A stretch of DNA of 64,000 nt from Armatimonadota bacterium (GCA_031460175.1 JAVKGW010000006.1:105737-169736); one strand, 5' to 3'. Numbered from the stretch's first letter, positions 42,093 to 50,423 are shown. Notes: generated from the sequence alone by a model not told the origin. Numbers and translations are program-made.

Positions 42093-42167
42093 GGGCGCTT
42101 AGCTCAGTGGGAGAGCGCCGCTCTGACGCAGCGGAGGTCGGAGGTTCGAACCCTCCAGCGCCCACCA
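42093..42167 (+). tRNA. tRNA-Val (anticodon GAC)
   Basis: A complete cloverleaf of 75 bases including an encoded CCA. The acceptor stem GGGCGCT pairs with AGCGCCC, the D arm is GCTC/GAGC, the anticodon stem CCGCT pairs with AGCGG around loop CTGACGC, and the T arm GGAGG-TTCGAAC-CCTCC is perfect. The anticodon GAC reads GUC and GUU valine codons. Confidence 0.97.
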
Positions 42168-42199
42168 GCTGGATTCCCCCCTGCACCTTCCGATGGGTT

Positions 42200-42226
42200 C
42201 CCCGCGCCCCCTTGACGGGGCGGGGG
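42200..42226 (+). terminator. Possible terminator hairpin after tRNA-Val
   Basis: GCCCC (42206-42210) and GGGGC (42217-42221) form a stem around a 6-base loop, extended by CCCC and GGGGG on either side with a small bulge. A short T-run (ATTTT) follows about ten bases later rather than immediately, so termination efficiency is uncertain. Confidence 0.35.
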
Positions 42227-42282
42227 AGGTTTCCCCATTTTAGTGATAAAGTTAGGACTCCTTAATTAATGGGGGTGAGCGG

Positions 42283-42864
42283 ATGAGCATCCCTGGATAC
42301 ACATACGGAACGGCGGAGGCCGCGCAGAGCCCTGTCTCTCTGGAAGAGCTCCGGCGACTCGAGCAGGCGGTGGCCTGGACGGAGGACGACGCGCGGTACC
42401 TCCGCATGGCGGGGGACGTCCTGGAGGACCAGATCGAGGAGGTTTTGGACCTGTGGTACGGGTTCGTGGGATCTACCCCGCATCTCGTGCACTACTTCTC
42501 CGACCCGCAGGGCCGGCCCATCGCCTCCTACCTGGAGGCGGTCCGCCGGCGGTTCGGCCAGTGGATCCTGGACACCTGCCGCCGCCCCCGGGACCGGGAC
42601 TGGCTCAACTACCAACACGAGATCGCCCTGCGTCACCACCGCACGAAAAAGAACCGAACGGATGGAGTGGCCTCCGTAGACCACATCCCCTTGCGATACG
42701 TGATCGCCCTCGTGGCCCCCATCGCCCTGACCATCAAACCCTTCCTCACCAGGAAGGGACACCCGCCGGAGGAGGTGGAGAAGATGCACGCGGCTTGGGT
42801 GAAGGCCGTGGTGCTCCAGGCGGCCCTGTGGAGTCACCCCTACGCCCGGGAGGGAGACTGGTAG
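42283..42864 (+). CDS. Single-domain protoglobin
   Basis: A 193-residue globin of the protoglobin family, related to the sensor domain of globin-coupled sensors. The strongest signature is DWLNYQHEIALRHHRTKKNR (residues 106-125). The RHH there is the region of the haem-ligating proximal His in this family, and TDGVASVDHIPLRY and the C-terminal helices follow. No output domain is attached, so it may bind O2, CO or NO as a free protein. Start ATG 42283 sits behind GGGGGTGAG. It lies between the tRNA and a glycosyltransferase; whether it senses gas for the neighbouring two-component system is unknown. Confidence 0.88.
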   Translation: MSIPGYTYGTAEAAQSPVSLEELRRLEQAVAWTEDDARYLRMAGDVLEDQIEEVLDLWYGFVGSTPHLVHYFSDPQGRPIASYLEAVRRRFGQWILDTCRRPRDRDWLNYQHEIALRHHRTKKNRTDGVASVDHIPLRYVIALVAPIALTIKPFLTRKGHPPEEVEKMHAAWVKAVVLQAALWSHPYAREGDW

Positions 42865-42886
42865 GGGACGGCGTAATGAAGTCCAG

Positions 42887-43645
42887 ATGGGCTCTACGTC
42901 CGGAGACAGGGGAGGCGAGCAGGTCGTCTGGGTGCTCCTCTGTGCCTACAACGAGGCGGAAAACCTCCCGGGGCTCCTGGCGGACCTGGAGGCGGTGGCA
43001 CGCCGCCTCCCCCTCCGGGTCCTCGTGGTGGACGACGGGAGCGAGGACGGGACGGGGGAGGTCGCCCGAGGACGCCCAGGGCTCTATCCGCTCGAGGTGG
43101 TTTCCCATGGCCACAACCGGGGCCTTGGGGCGGCTTTGCGCACGGGACTCACCGCCATCCTGGATCGGTGCCGGGACGGAGACGTGGTCGTTACCATGGA
43201 CGCGGACGGCTCCCACCGCCCTGCCCAGATCCCGCAACTCGTGGAAGCCCTCCGCCAAGGCGCAGATGTGGTCATCGCGAGCCGCTACCGCCAGGGAAGC
43301 CGTGTCCTCGGAGTCCCCTTCCTCCGTCGCCTGCTGAGTCTGGGAGCCCGAGCGGTGCTCTCCCTGCGGTTTCCCTTTCCGGGCGTGCGGGACTACACCT
43401 CCGGCTATCGAGCGTATCGGGCCGGGCTCCTCCGCCGGGCGTGGGAGCGCTATCGGGAAGGTTGGATCCGGTCTTCGGGATTCGCGGCCGCCGCGGAGAT
43501 CCTGCTGACGCTGCGGCCCTTCCGGCCCGTGGTCCGGGAGGTCCCCCTGGACCTCCGCTATGACCTCAAGCGGGGCGTCAGCAAGCTCCCCCCGCTCCGT
43601 ACCATCCGGCATTACCTCCGGTTCCTGATGGAATTTCGGCCGTAG
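42887..43645 (+). CDS. DPM1-like glycosyltransferase family 2
   Basis: A 252-residue GT-A enzyme resembling polyprenyl-phosphate mannose/glucose synthases. It has VLLCAYNEAENL near the N-terminus, VLVVDDGSEDGT, and VVTMDADGSHRP as the DxD site. DYTSGYRAYRAGLLRR and ASRYRQGSR are typical of this subfamily. There is no C-terminal membrane domain. The product would be a lipid-phosphate sugar for GT-C transferases such as those at 11206 and 34451. The ribosome binding site before ATG 42887 is weak. Upstream is the protoglobin gene (22-base gap), downstream the pilin genes. Confidence 0.88.
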   Translation: MGSTSGDRGGEQVVWVLLCAYNEAENLPGLLADLEAVARRLPLRVLVVDDGSEDGTGEVARGRPGLYPLEVVSHGHNRGLGAALRTGLTAILDRCRDGDVVVTMDADGSHRPAQIPQLVEALRQGADVVIASRYRQGSRVLGVPFLRRLLSLGARAVLSLRFPFPGVRDYTSGYRAYRAGLLRRAWERYREGWIRSSGFAAAAEILLTLRPFRPVVREVPLDLRYDLKRGVSKLPPLRTIRHYLRFLMEFRP

Positions 43646-43718
43646 GGAAATCTCTGGGGCCGCAAAACCGCTGGACGGGTGCGTTTGTTCCCGCGGGAGA
43701 ACCGTGGAGGTGACGGCG

Positions 43719-44198
43719 GTGCGGCAGTCGGGACTCACGCTTCTGGAGGTCCTCGTCTCCCTGCAACTGCTGACCCTGGCGCTCCTCGCCATGCTCCCCC
43801 TCGTCCGTCTCGGGGCTTCGGCCCTGGCCTCCGGCCCGGACCCGGGCATCCCGGGCCCGGCCCGCCTTCGGACCCTCGCGGCGCGATACCTGGAGGCGGA
43901 GCTGGAGTACCTGCGGTCGTGGGGTTACGCCCACTTCCGATCCGCGGACTGCGGCATCCCGGGGCCTGCCCCACTTCCGGAGCGCAGACGGATCCCGGGG
44001 TCGTACCTCCCCGGAGAGCCGCCTCTGCCCCGGGAGTTTGCCACAGCGGAGGTCGAGATCGAGCCCGAGTCCGTGCTCGGCCCGGCTCCGGAAGGATGCG
44101 GGCCCAGACGCATCACGGTGCGGGTGTATCGGACGGAGGAGGATGCGGCGCGTGGCCGGGCCTTTGCCCGGGCGGCGCTCCTGCGCGCCAGGAGGTGA
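43719..44198 (+). CDS. PilV-like type IV prepilin (minor pilin)
   Basis: A 159-residue prepilin. The leader MRQSG is followed by LTLLEVLVSLQLLTLALLAM, the cleavage/methylation region with the conserved Glu at mature position 5 and a 20-residue hydrophobic helix. The globular remainder has a Cys pair (DCG...EGCG) that could form a disulphide. GTG at 43719 is favoured over GTGs at 43704 and 43710 because GGAGGTGA lies at proper distance and the leader is then five residues long. First of four pilin-like genes in a row; the mature N-terminus is Leu rather than the usual Phe. Confidence 0.85.
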   Translation: MRQSGLTLLEVLVSLQLLTLALLAMLPLVRLGASALASGPDPGIPGPARLRTLAARYLEAELEYLRSWGYAHFRSADCGIPGPAPLPERRRIPGSYLPGEPPLPREFATAEVEIEPESVLGPAPEGCGPRRITVRVYRTEEDAARGRAFARAALLRARR

Positions 44199-44201
44199 AC
44201 C

Positions 44202-44786
44202 GTGCGCGTGCGGGAATCCGGCCTTACCCTGGTGGAGCTGCTGGTGGCCTCGACCCTCCTGGGGGTGGCCGCGGTCTGCTGCGCTGCGGCTCTCGGAGCC
44301 CTCCTCCGCGCCTGGCAAGCGGGTACGGCCCTCGTGGACGAGCAGCAGACGGCCCGGTTCGCCCTGGACTGGGTGGTGCGGCGGCTGCGTATGGCGGACC
44401 GGTTTACGGAAGCCGCGGGCGGCTCGGTTGCCTTCGAGGCGGATCTCACCTCCCTCCTAGGGTCGGAGCTCCACAGGTTCTGCCTGGACGAGGACGACGG
44501 GATCCTGCGGGAGCAGATCGGCTCGGACGTCTCCAGCACCTGTAACCGGGGAGGACCGCTCAACGCACGGGAGGGGACCCGGGGCGTGCGGATCCTCGGG
44601 CTCGTGTTCGCCTACTTCGATGCGGAGAACCGGCCGCTTACCCCCCTTCCACTCGGCACTCCGGAGCTGGGACGCATCACCCGGATCCAGGTGGAGGTGG
44701 CCTTCGACCGGAACCGATCGGGCCGCTACGAACCGGGTCGGGATCTGGTGCTGCGGGGGGAGGCCGCGGTCCGAGGAGGGCGGTGA
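44202..44786 (+). CDS. PilW-like type IV prepilin (minor pilin)
   Basis: A 194-residue prepilin with leader MRVRESG and hydrophobic segment LTLVELLVASTLLGVAAVCC; Glu5 is present. The body contains a VDEQQTARFALDWVVRRLR helix typical of PilW, and FDRNRSGRYEPGRDLVLRG near the end, which looks like a calcium-loop-type Asp/Asn-rich turn. The GTG start at 44202 has AGGAGGTGA upstream. It is three bases after the pilV-like stop and overlaps the next start by one base. Confidence 0.87.
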   Translation: MRVRESGLTLVELLVASTLLGVAAVCCAAALGALLRAWQAGTALVDEQQTARFALDWVVRRLRMADRFTEAAGGSVAFEADLTSLLGSELHRFCLDEDDGILREQIGSDVSSTCNRGGPLNAREGTRGVRILGLVFAYFDAENRPLTPLPLGTPELGRITRIQVEVAFDRNRSGRYEPGRDLVLRGEAAVRGGR

Positions 44787-45292
44787 TGCGGGTGAGGGCT
44801 TTGATGCACGGTGAATCGGGGGTCGCCATGGCCCTCACCTTGATGACCCTGGTGGTCCTCTGGACGATCTCCGCCTCGCTGGTGGCCGTGGTCCGGAACG
44901 AGTACCGCGACGCGCTCCTGGCCCTCCAGGCCCAGCAGGCCCTGTGGCTCGCGGAGGCGGGGTTGGAGCGGGCGGTCTTCGAACTGGGGCGGGACCCGGA
45001 CTGGACGGATGCTGGGGGAGCCACCTCCCTCCGGGATCCCGGGGGCGGCTGGATGCCGCTGTGCCTGGACCCGGAGGCCCGGGGAGGGTGCGAGGCGGTG
45101 GCCGAGGGAGTGGAATTCCCCGCGGACGAACCCTTGGGCCGGATCGCGGTCCGATGGCGGCCCGGGGGCTGTGAGGCATGCGTGGAGGTGCGGGCCGTGG
45201 GAAGGGTTCGGGAGGCGACCCGGAGCGTGGTCGCCCTCCTCCTGCGGGAGGAAGGGCGGATCCGGGTTTCGCGCTGGCGGGAGGAGCTGTGA
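44786..45292 (+). CDS. PilX-like pilus assembly protein
   Basis: A 168-residue protein. After leader MRVRALMHGESG comes VAMALTLMTLVVLWTISASL, a hydrophobic helix lacking the Glu at position 5, as in many PilX proteins; AQQALWLAEAGLERAVFEL is the following amphipathic helix shared by PilX homologues. A cysteine-containing C-terminal region (GGCEAVAE, GGCEACVEV) suggests disulphides outside the cell. The ATG at 44786 is spaced better from GAGGAGGG than the GTG at 44783. It overlaps both neighbours, so the four pilin genes are one transcript. Confidence 0.83.
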   Translation: MRVRALMHGESGVAMALTLMTLVVLWTISASLVAVVRNEYRDALLALQAQQALWLAEAGLERAVFELGRDPDWTDAGGATSLRDPGGGWMPLCLDPEARGGCEAVAEGVEFPADEPLGRIAVRWRPGGCEACVEVRAVGRVREATRSVVALLLREEGRIRVSRWREEL

Positions 45293-45756
45293 GGGCCCGA
45301 GGCACGGAGGGCAACACGCTCCTCGAGCTCGCCGCGGTCCTGGGGATCCTGGGCCTGTTCGTGACCCTGACCCTTTCCGGTTTCACCCGAGCGCGGCAGG
45401 ATCGGCTTGCGGAGGGCGTGGCGTGGGAGGTGGCTCAGACCCTCCGGCACGCCCAGCAGCTGGCGGTGGCCCGCAGCGGGGAGTGGCGGGCCGTGCGGGT
45501 GCGCTTCTCGGATCGGGTGGAGATCCGGGGCGTCTGGCCGGATGGGGCGGAGACGGAGGTGGTGGCGGCCACGGACCGGTTCCCGAGAGGGGTGCGGGTC
45601 ATCCCGCTCGGTCGGCCCCTCATCGAGTTCTCCCGATCCGGTTCTCCCACTCCGGGCTCCAACCAGACCATCGAGGTGGGGGCCGGTGCCGCAGTCCGGT
45701 ACGTGGTGCTGAGCGGCCAGACGGGTCGGGTGCGGATCACCCGGACCCGTCCCTGA
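45289..45756 (+). CDS. GspH/FimT-like prepilin
   Basis: A 155-residue pseudopilin with leader MRARGTEG followed by NTLLELAAVLGILGLFVTLT; Glu5 is present. VAQTLRHAQQLAVARSGEWR and the strand-rich remainder fit the GspH/FimT group of initiating minor pilins. GTG at 45289 makes a GTGA overlap with the PilX-like gene and is preceded by GAGGAG. No assembly ATPase, secretin, prepilin peptidase or major pilin is encoded in the window, so the machine must be elsewhere. Confidence 0.85.
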   Translation: MRARGTEGNTLLELAAVLGILGLFVTLTLSGFTRARQDRLAEGVAWEVAQTLRHAQQLAVARSGEWRAVRVRFSDRVEIRGVWPDGAETEVVAATDRFPRGVRVIPLGRPLIEFSRSGSPTPGSNQTIEVGAGAAVRYVVLSGQTGRVRITRTRP

Positions 45757-45817
45757 GCGGATCCGGGCGGTATACTTCAAGGGGGAGTCGGATTCGGAAA
45801 GCGGGGTGGGATGGAGC

Positions 45818-46402
45818 ATGGTGGCGGCGTCTGAGCTGCGATCCGGCATGGTGATCCGGCTGGAGGGGGAGCTGTTCCGGGTCATCACGGCCTCCTACCA
45901 CGCGGGCGGGGGACAGATGGGCGGGGTAACGCATGCGAAGCTGCGCAACACCCGCACGGGGACCGTCCGGGAGGTGCGGTTCCGCGCGGACGAGCTCATC
46001 GAGGACGTGCAGACCACCCGCCGCAACATGCAGGTGCTCTATCAGGACGGAGAGGCCACGCACTTCATGGACACGGAGACCTTCGAGCAGGTGGACATCC
46101 AGAACGCCCGCCTGGGTCCCGCGGCCGCCTACCTGCGGGAGGGGATGACGGTCCCCGTGGAGTTCTCCGATGGGGAGCCCGTGGGCGTGGTGTTCCCGGA
46201 CGTGGTGGAGGTCCAGGTGGTGGAGACCGCGCCGCCCAGCCGGGCCATCGGCACGGAGAACGTGTGGAAGGAGGCCAAGCTCGAGAACGGCCTTGTGATC
46301 CTGGTCCCGCCCTTCATCGCGCCCGGGGAGTGGATCCGGGTGGACGTGGAGACCGCCAGCTACGTGGAGCGGGCGAAGCGCAAGGCCCGCGGCGAACGGT
46401 AA
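45818..46402 (+). CDS. efp: Translation elongation factor P with Gln at the tip-loop position
   Basis: A 194-residue three-domain EF-P, which rescues ribosomes stalled at proline runs. Domain I starts VAASELRSGMVIRLEGELFR, domain III ends IRVDVETASYVERAKRKA. The domain I loop reads YHAGGGQMGGVTHAKLRN; aligned on the KLR that follows, the residue equivalent to the modified Lys34 of Escherichia coli is Gln33. No lysine or arginine is in the loop. ATG at 45818 is chosen over the GTG at 45806 from the family's usual start. TATACT at 45771-45776 is a possible -10 element. Confidence 0.93.
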   Translation: MVAASELRSGMVIRLEGELFRVITASYHAGGGQMGGVTHAKLRNTRTGTVREVRFRADELIEDVQTTRRNMQVLYQDGEATHFMDTETFEQVDIQNARLGPAAAYLREGMTVPVEFSDGEPVGVVFPDVVEVQVVETAPPSRAIGTENVWKEAKLENGLVILVPPFIAPGEWIRVDVETASYVERAKRKARGER

Positions 46403-46405
46403 GCC

Positions 46406-46813
46406 CTAGCGGGGCAGAGACCGCGGGCTCGGCCTGCGCGGCCCCACGGACCCTCCCCTCCGGTCAGATCGGTGCTCCATGACCCGCAGCAGCGCCGCGG
46501 GCAGCAGCCACGCCCCGCCCAGGGCCAGAACGGCTCCTCCGGCGAACCCGAGCGCCTGGTGCCAGGGCGCTGCGGTTCCGGGCGCGGCGGTGAAGGCCGC
46601 GATGGCCACCAGGGGGAGCGCGAAGAGCAGGAGCGGCAGGATCAGAAGCGCGGAAAGGAGGAGCACCGTGAGCGGGCGACCCGGAGCCCGGATCCGGTAG
46701 GGCCGCCCCCAACCGAGGTCCACCAGCAGGGTCTGGGATTCGAGCAGGGCGCGTTGCGAGGGCGGGAGGCACTCACAGAACTGCACGGGGTGGTCGCACC
46801 GGGGGCAGCGCAT
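46406..46813 (-). CDS. Small zinc-ribbon-like membrane protein
   Basis: A 135-residue protein of unknown function. The N-terminus has four cysteines, CPRCDHPVQFCEC (Cys3, Cys6, Cys13, Cys15), resembling half of a treble-clef or zinc-ribbon, followed by about 35 polar residues. Two hydrophobic segments follow (about 45-70 and 80-105), then a basic tail. ATG at 46813 is seven bases after GAGGAGGG; the ATG at 46819 is too close to it. It is convergent with efp (4-base gap) and divergent from fhs. Confidence 0.65.
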   Translation of the reverse strand: MRCPRCDHPVQFCECLPPSQRALLESQTLLVDLGWGRPYRIRAPGRPLTVLLLSALLILPLLLFALPLVAIAAFTAAPGTAAPWHQALGFAGGAVLALGGAWLLPAALLRVMEHRSDRRGGSVGPRRPSPRSLPR

Positions 46814-46856
46814 CCCCATCCCTCCTCAGGGCAAGCATAGCACGAACCGCCTTGCC

Positions 46857-46885
46857 TTGACAGGGCCCGGATCCCTCACCATAAT
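46857..46885 (+). promoter_or_regulatory. Sigma-70-type promoter of fhs
   Basis: TTGACA (46857-46862) and CATAAT (46880-46885) are separated by exactly 17 bases: a full -35 match and a five-of-six -10 match. The start codon of fhs lies about 45 bases downstream with no open frame between. This is the best promoter in the window. Confidence 0.75.
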
Positions 46886-46929
46886 GGCGCCGAATTCCGC
46901 TCGCCGGGATCCGAACGGGAGGGAAAAGC

Positions 46930-48582
46930 ATGGCGCAGCCACGTCCGCGCACGCTCTCAGAACTCGCGGAGGATCTGGGGATCCTGGAGGAAGAGCTCCT
47001 GCCGTATGGTCGGGATAAGGCGAAGATCCGGGTGGAGGCCCTGGAGCGGCTCCAGGACCGTCCGGACGGAGCCCTGGTCCTCGTGACGGGAATCAACCCG
47101 ACCCCCGCGGGGGAAGGGAAGACCACCACCGCCATCGGTCTCGGAGACGCCCTGCGGCGTTTGGGCCTCCGGTCCGTGGTCACCCTGCGGGAGCCCTCCC
47201 TGGGACCCTGCTTCGGGGTGAAGGGCGGGGCCGCGGGCGGGGGACGTGCGCAGCTTGTCCCCGCGGACGACATCAACCTGCACTTCACGGGCGATTTCCA
47301 CGCGGTGGCCGCGGCCCACAACCTCATCGCCGCGGTGGTGGACAACGCCCTCTACTTCCAGACCATCCCGGGACTCGCGCCGCACCGGGTCCACTGGCGG
47401 CGGGTGGTGGACATGAACGATCGGGCCCTGCGTCAGATCGTGGTCGGGCTGGGCGGCGGCGCCCACGGGGTCGCGCGGGAGACCGGGTTCGACATCACGA
47501 GCGCTTCGGAGATCATGGCCATCCTGTGCCTGGTCCAGAACCGGGCGGATCTGCGGGAGCGGGTGGCGCGCATCGTGGTGGGGGAGCGGGAAGACGAGAC
47601 GGTGGTGACCGTGGAGGATCTGGGGGTGGCGGGCTCCGTGGCCGCCCTCCTCAAGGACGCCATCCATCCGAATCTGGTGCAGACCCTGGAGGGAACCCCC
47701 GCCATGGTCCACGGAGGACCCTTCGCGAACATCGCGCACGGGTGCAACAGCCTGCTCGCGACACGGCTCGCCCTCAAGTGCGCGGAGGTGGTGATCACGG
47801 AGGCCGGGTTCGGTTCGGATCTCGGGGCGGAGAAGTTCGTGCACATCAAGTGCCGCACGGGGAACCTCCGGCCCGCGGTGGGAGTCCTCGTGGCCTCCGT
47901 GCGAGCCCTCCGGATCCACGGCGGCGCGGGTCGGAACTACGAGGAGCCGAACCCCGCGGCCGTGGAGCGGGGACTCGTGAACCTCGACAAGCACGTGGAG
48001 AACCTGCGGGCGTTCGGCATCCCCCCCGTGGTTTCCCTCAACGTCTTCGGATCGGACACCCGGGAGGAGCTGGACCTCGTGATCCGGCGCTGCAAGGAAC
48101 TGCAGGTCCCCGTGGCTGAGTTCCGGGGTTGGGAACTCGGAGGGGAAGGAGGCATGGAGCTCGCGGAGGCGGTGCGGGGCGTGCTGCGCCAGAACCGCGC
48201 GCCGTCCGCACCCCGCTTCCTGTACGACCTCGCCTGGCCCTTCCAGAAGAAGCTGGAGGCCGTTGCCCGCACCATATACGGTGCGGACGGGGTGGAATTC
48301 ACGGCCCGCGCCCGGAACAAGATGGCCCGGTACGAGGCGTTGGGCTACGGCAACCTCCCCGTGTGCGTCGCCAAGACCCAGTACTCCCTCTCGGACGACC
48401 CCGAGAGGGTGGGCAGGCCCACGGGATTTGTCATCACCATCCGGGATGTGCGGCTCTCCGCGGGGGCAGGGTTCCTCGTGGCCCTGGCGGGGGACATCAT
48501 GACCATGCCTGGACTCCCGCGGCGGCCTGCCGCGGAGCGGATCTCCCTGGACGACCAGGGAAGGGTGGTGGGCCTCACGTAG
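46930..48582 (+). CDS. fhs: Formate-tetrahydrofolate ligase
   Basis: A 550-residue enzyme that makes 10-formyltetrahydrofolate from formate, ATP and tetrahydrofolate in one-carbon metabolism. TGINPTPAGEGKTTTAIGLG holds the P-loop (about 53-67), and REPSLGPCFGVKGGAAGGG and the EAGFGSDLGAEKF segment are invariant family blocks. The length fits the 550-560 residues usual for bacterial enzymes. The start ATG has GGGAGGG upstream and is served by the promoter at 46857. The gene stands alone: no folD or other one-carbon genes are next to it. Its last 8 bases overlap the convergent alcohol dehydrogenase gene. Confidence 0.97.
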   Translation: MAQPRPRTLSELAEDLGILEEELLPYGRDKAKIRVEALERLQDRPDGALVLVTGINPTPAGEGKTTTAIGLGDALRRLGLRSVVTLREPSLGPCFGVKGGAAGGGRAQLVPADDINLHFTGDFHAVAAAHNLIAAVVDNALYFQTIPGLAPHRVHWRRVVDMNDRALRQIVVGLGGGAHGVARETGFDITSASEIMAILCLVQNRADLRERVARIVVGEREDETVVTVEDLGVAGSVAALLKDAIHPNLVQTLEGTPAMVHGGPFANIAHGCNSLLATRLALKCAEVVITEAGFGSDLGAEKFVHIKCRTGNLRPAVGVLVASVRALRIHGGAGRNYEEPNPAAVERGLVNLDKHVENLRAFGIPPVVSLNVFGSDTREELDLVIRRCKELQVPVAEFRGWELGGEGGMELAEAVRGVLRQNRAPSAPRFLYDLAWPFQKKLEAVARTIYGADGVEFTARARNKMARYEALGYGNLPVCVAKTQYSLSDDPERVGRPTGFVITIRDVRLSAGAGFLVALAGDIMTMPGLPRRPAAERISLDDQGRVVGLT

Positions 48583-49678
48583 GGAGTCCTCCGGGATCCC
48601 AGGGGGCGATCACCGCCTTGATGCACCCGCCCCCGCGGCCGCGGACGGTGTGCAGGGCCTCCTCCACCCGGGAGAGCGGGAATCGGTGCGTCACCAGGGC
48701 CTCGAGCGGAAAGCCGCTTCCCGCGAGGATCTCCAGGGTGGCGGGATACGCCTGGGCGCCCATGGCGGATCCCTGGACCCGCACCTCCCGGGTGACGATC
48801 ACCCGGTCCAGGGCCAGGGGGACGGGCTGCGCGCCCGTGAGGCCCAGGAGGGTCACGGTGCCCCCGGGTCGGGCATATGCAAAGGCCGCCTGCTGGCTCT
48901 GCACGGTGCCCGCGGCCTCGAAGACCACGGGCGCACCCCCCTCCGTGAGGCGGAGCACGGCCTCCGTGGGATCTTCCTCCTGTTCGTTGATCACCACGGT
49001 GGCCCCGAGCCTCTGCGCGAGCCACAGCCGCTCCTCCCGGCGCCCCACGAGGATCACGGGCCGCGCACCCGCGAGGTTCGCCACCAGCGCGGTGAGGAGC
49101 CCGATGGGGCCGCTTCCGATGACCACCGCGGGCTCCCCCACCCGGATGGGGCTGAGGTGCACGGCCCGCACGGCCACGGAGAGGGGTTCTGTCAGCACCG
49201 CCCGCTCCCACGGGATCCCGTCCGGGAGGCGATGGACCAGGGCACGGGCCGGCACGTAGAGATACTGGGCCCACGCTCCCCACAGGTGCGGGGGACGCTC
49301 GCAGCTGATGTTGCACCCGTACATCCACCCTTCCGTGCGGTTCGCGAGACACAGGTTGTAGGTCCCCGCCCGACACCAGGGGCAGGTCTGACAGGGAACG
49401 AGCACCTCCACGGTTACCCGATCTCCCACGTCCACGCGGTTTCGATCCCGGGCCCGCTCCCCGATGGCGGCCACGGTGCCCACGAACTCGTGCCCCTGGA
49501 TCATGGGATAGGGCCGGGGGCGGTCTCCCTCGAAGATGTGCAGGTCCGACCCGCAGATCCCGCACAGCTCCACCCGCAGCAGGAGGTCGTCCGGCCCGAG
49601 CTCCGGACGCGGGAATTCCCGCAGCACCACCTGCCCGGGCGCATGGGTCACGGCCGCCAGCACGGTCTCACGCTTCAC
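48575..49678 (-). CDS. Zinc-dependent medium-chain alcohol dehydrogenase
   Basis: A 367-residue MDR-family dehydrogenase. CGICGSD gives the catalytic zinc Cys42, GHEFVG gives His63-Glu64, and Cys96, Cys99, Cys102 and Cys110 form the structural zinc lobe. The NAD(P) site is GSGPIGLLTALVA. It resembles sorbitol, threonine or 2,3-butanediol dehydrogenases. Its position as last gene of the E1-E2 operon suggests it produces the ketone or oxo-acid fed to the complex, for example 2,3-butanediol to acetoin. GTG at 49678 overlaps the E2 gene by 11 bases. The substrate is inferred only from context. Confidence 0.9.
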   Translation of the reverse strand: MKRETVLAAVTHAPGQVVLREFPRPELGPDDLLLRVELCGICGSDLHIFEGDRPRPYPMIQGHEFVGTVAAIGERARDRNRVDVGDRVTVEVLVPCQTCPWCRAGTYNLCLANRTEGWMYGCNISCERPPHLWGAWAQYLYVPARALVHRLPDGIPWERAVLTEPLSVAVRAVHLSPIRVGEPAVVIGSGPIGLLTALVANLAGARPVILVGRREERLWLAQRLGATVVINEQEEDPTEAVLRLTEGGAPVVFEAAGTVQSQQAAFAYARPGGTVTLLGLTGAQPVPLALDRVIVTREVRVQGSAMGAQAYPATLEILAGSGFPLEALVTHRFPLSRVEEALHTVRGRGGGCIKAVIAPWDPGGLPT

Positions 49679-50423
49679 TCGGCCCTCCCTCCCGGTTCAG
49701 GAATTCCTGCAAAAGCTGTAGGAACCGGGCGGCATCCGCACCGTCCACCACCCGGTGGTCGAAGGTGAGGCTGATGGGCAGGATCCACCGGGGCTGCGGG
49801 GTGCGTTCCGGCCACCACGCCACGGAAAGGGACTGCAGGCGGCCCACCCCGAGGATGGCCACCTGTGGGGGATTGGGGATGGGGGTGAAGGCGTCCACCT
49901 GCAGGGGCCCCAGCTGGCTTACGGTGAAGGTGGCTCCCAGGAGGTCCTCCAACCGGTGTTGCCAGGCCCGCACGCGTTCCGTTACCTCCCGACGCATCCG
50001 GGCGAGGTGCTCCAGGGAAAGGGCCTGCGCGTTCCGGATCACGGGGGCCACGACCCCCCTAGGCGTGTCCACGGCCACGCCCAGGTTCACCACCCCGTAC
50101 ATGCGGTGCACGGTGCCGTCGAAGGTGGCGTTGAACCGGGGATCCTCCTGCAGGGTTCGCACCACGGCCCGCAGGAGGAGGTCGAAGGGAGAAAAGCCCG
50201 TGCGCTCCGCGGCCTGCACCAGGCCCTGCGCCTCAAGCCCTCGGTGCAGGGTGACCAGCACCCCGTGCCGCCACGTCTCCCCCAGCCGGTGGACGATGAT
50301 CCGCCGGACCGGTCCGAGGGGCTGCTCCCGGAGCACCGGGAGCTCCCGGTAGGGCTCCAGGAAGGAGGACTCCTCGGGCCCCGCCTGCGCGTGTCTGCCT
50401 ACTCCCCCACCCGGATCCGGCAC
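49668..50423 (-). CDS. 2-oxoacid dehydrogenase acyltransferase (E2), catalytic domain only
   Basis: A protein of up to 251 residues that matches just the inner-core catalytic domain of E2: GPVRRIIVHRLGETW opens the domain and FDHRVVDGADAARF carries the active-site His223. There is no lipoyl domain (it is a separate 81-residue gene immediately upstream) and no peripheral subunit-binding domain. The start is uncertain: GTG at 50423 overlaps the lipoyl gene by 25 bases, while GTG at 50336 has GGGAG six bases upstream and still includes the whole domain. It would pass acyl groups from the lipoyl protein to CoA. Confidence 0.85.
   Translation of the reverse strand: MPDPGGGVGRHAQAGPEESSFLEPYRELPVLREQPLGPVRRIIVHRLGETWRHGVLVTLHRGLEAQGLVQAAERTGFSPFDLLLRAVVRTLQEDPRFNATFDGTVHRMYGVVNLGVAVDTPRGVVAPVIRNAQALSLEHLARMRREVTERVRAWQHRLEDLLGATFTVSQLGPLQVDAFTPIPNPPQVAILGVGRLQSLSVAWWPERTPQPRWILPISLTFDHRVVDGADAARFLQLLQEFLNREGGPSEA

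Noticed and set aside
42212..42217. TTGACG as a -35 for the protoglobin gene
   Set aside because: It sits in the loop and arm of a G+C hairpin and no -10-like hexamer lies 16-19 bases downstream.
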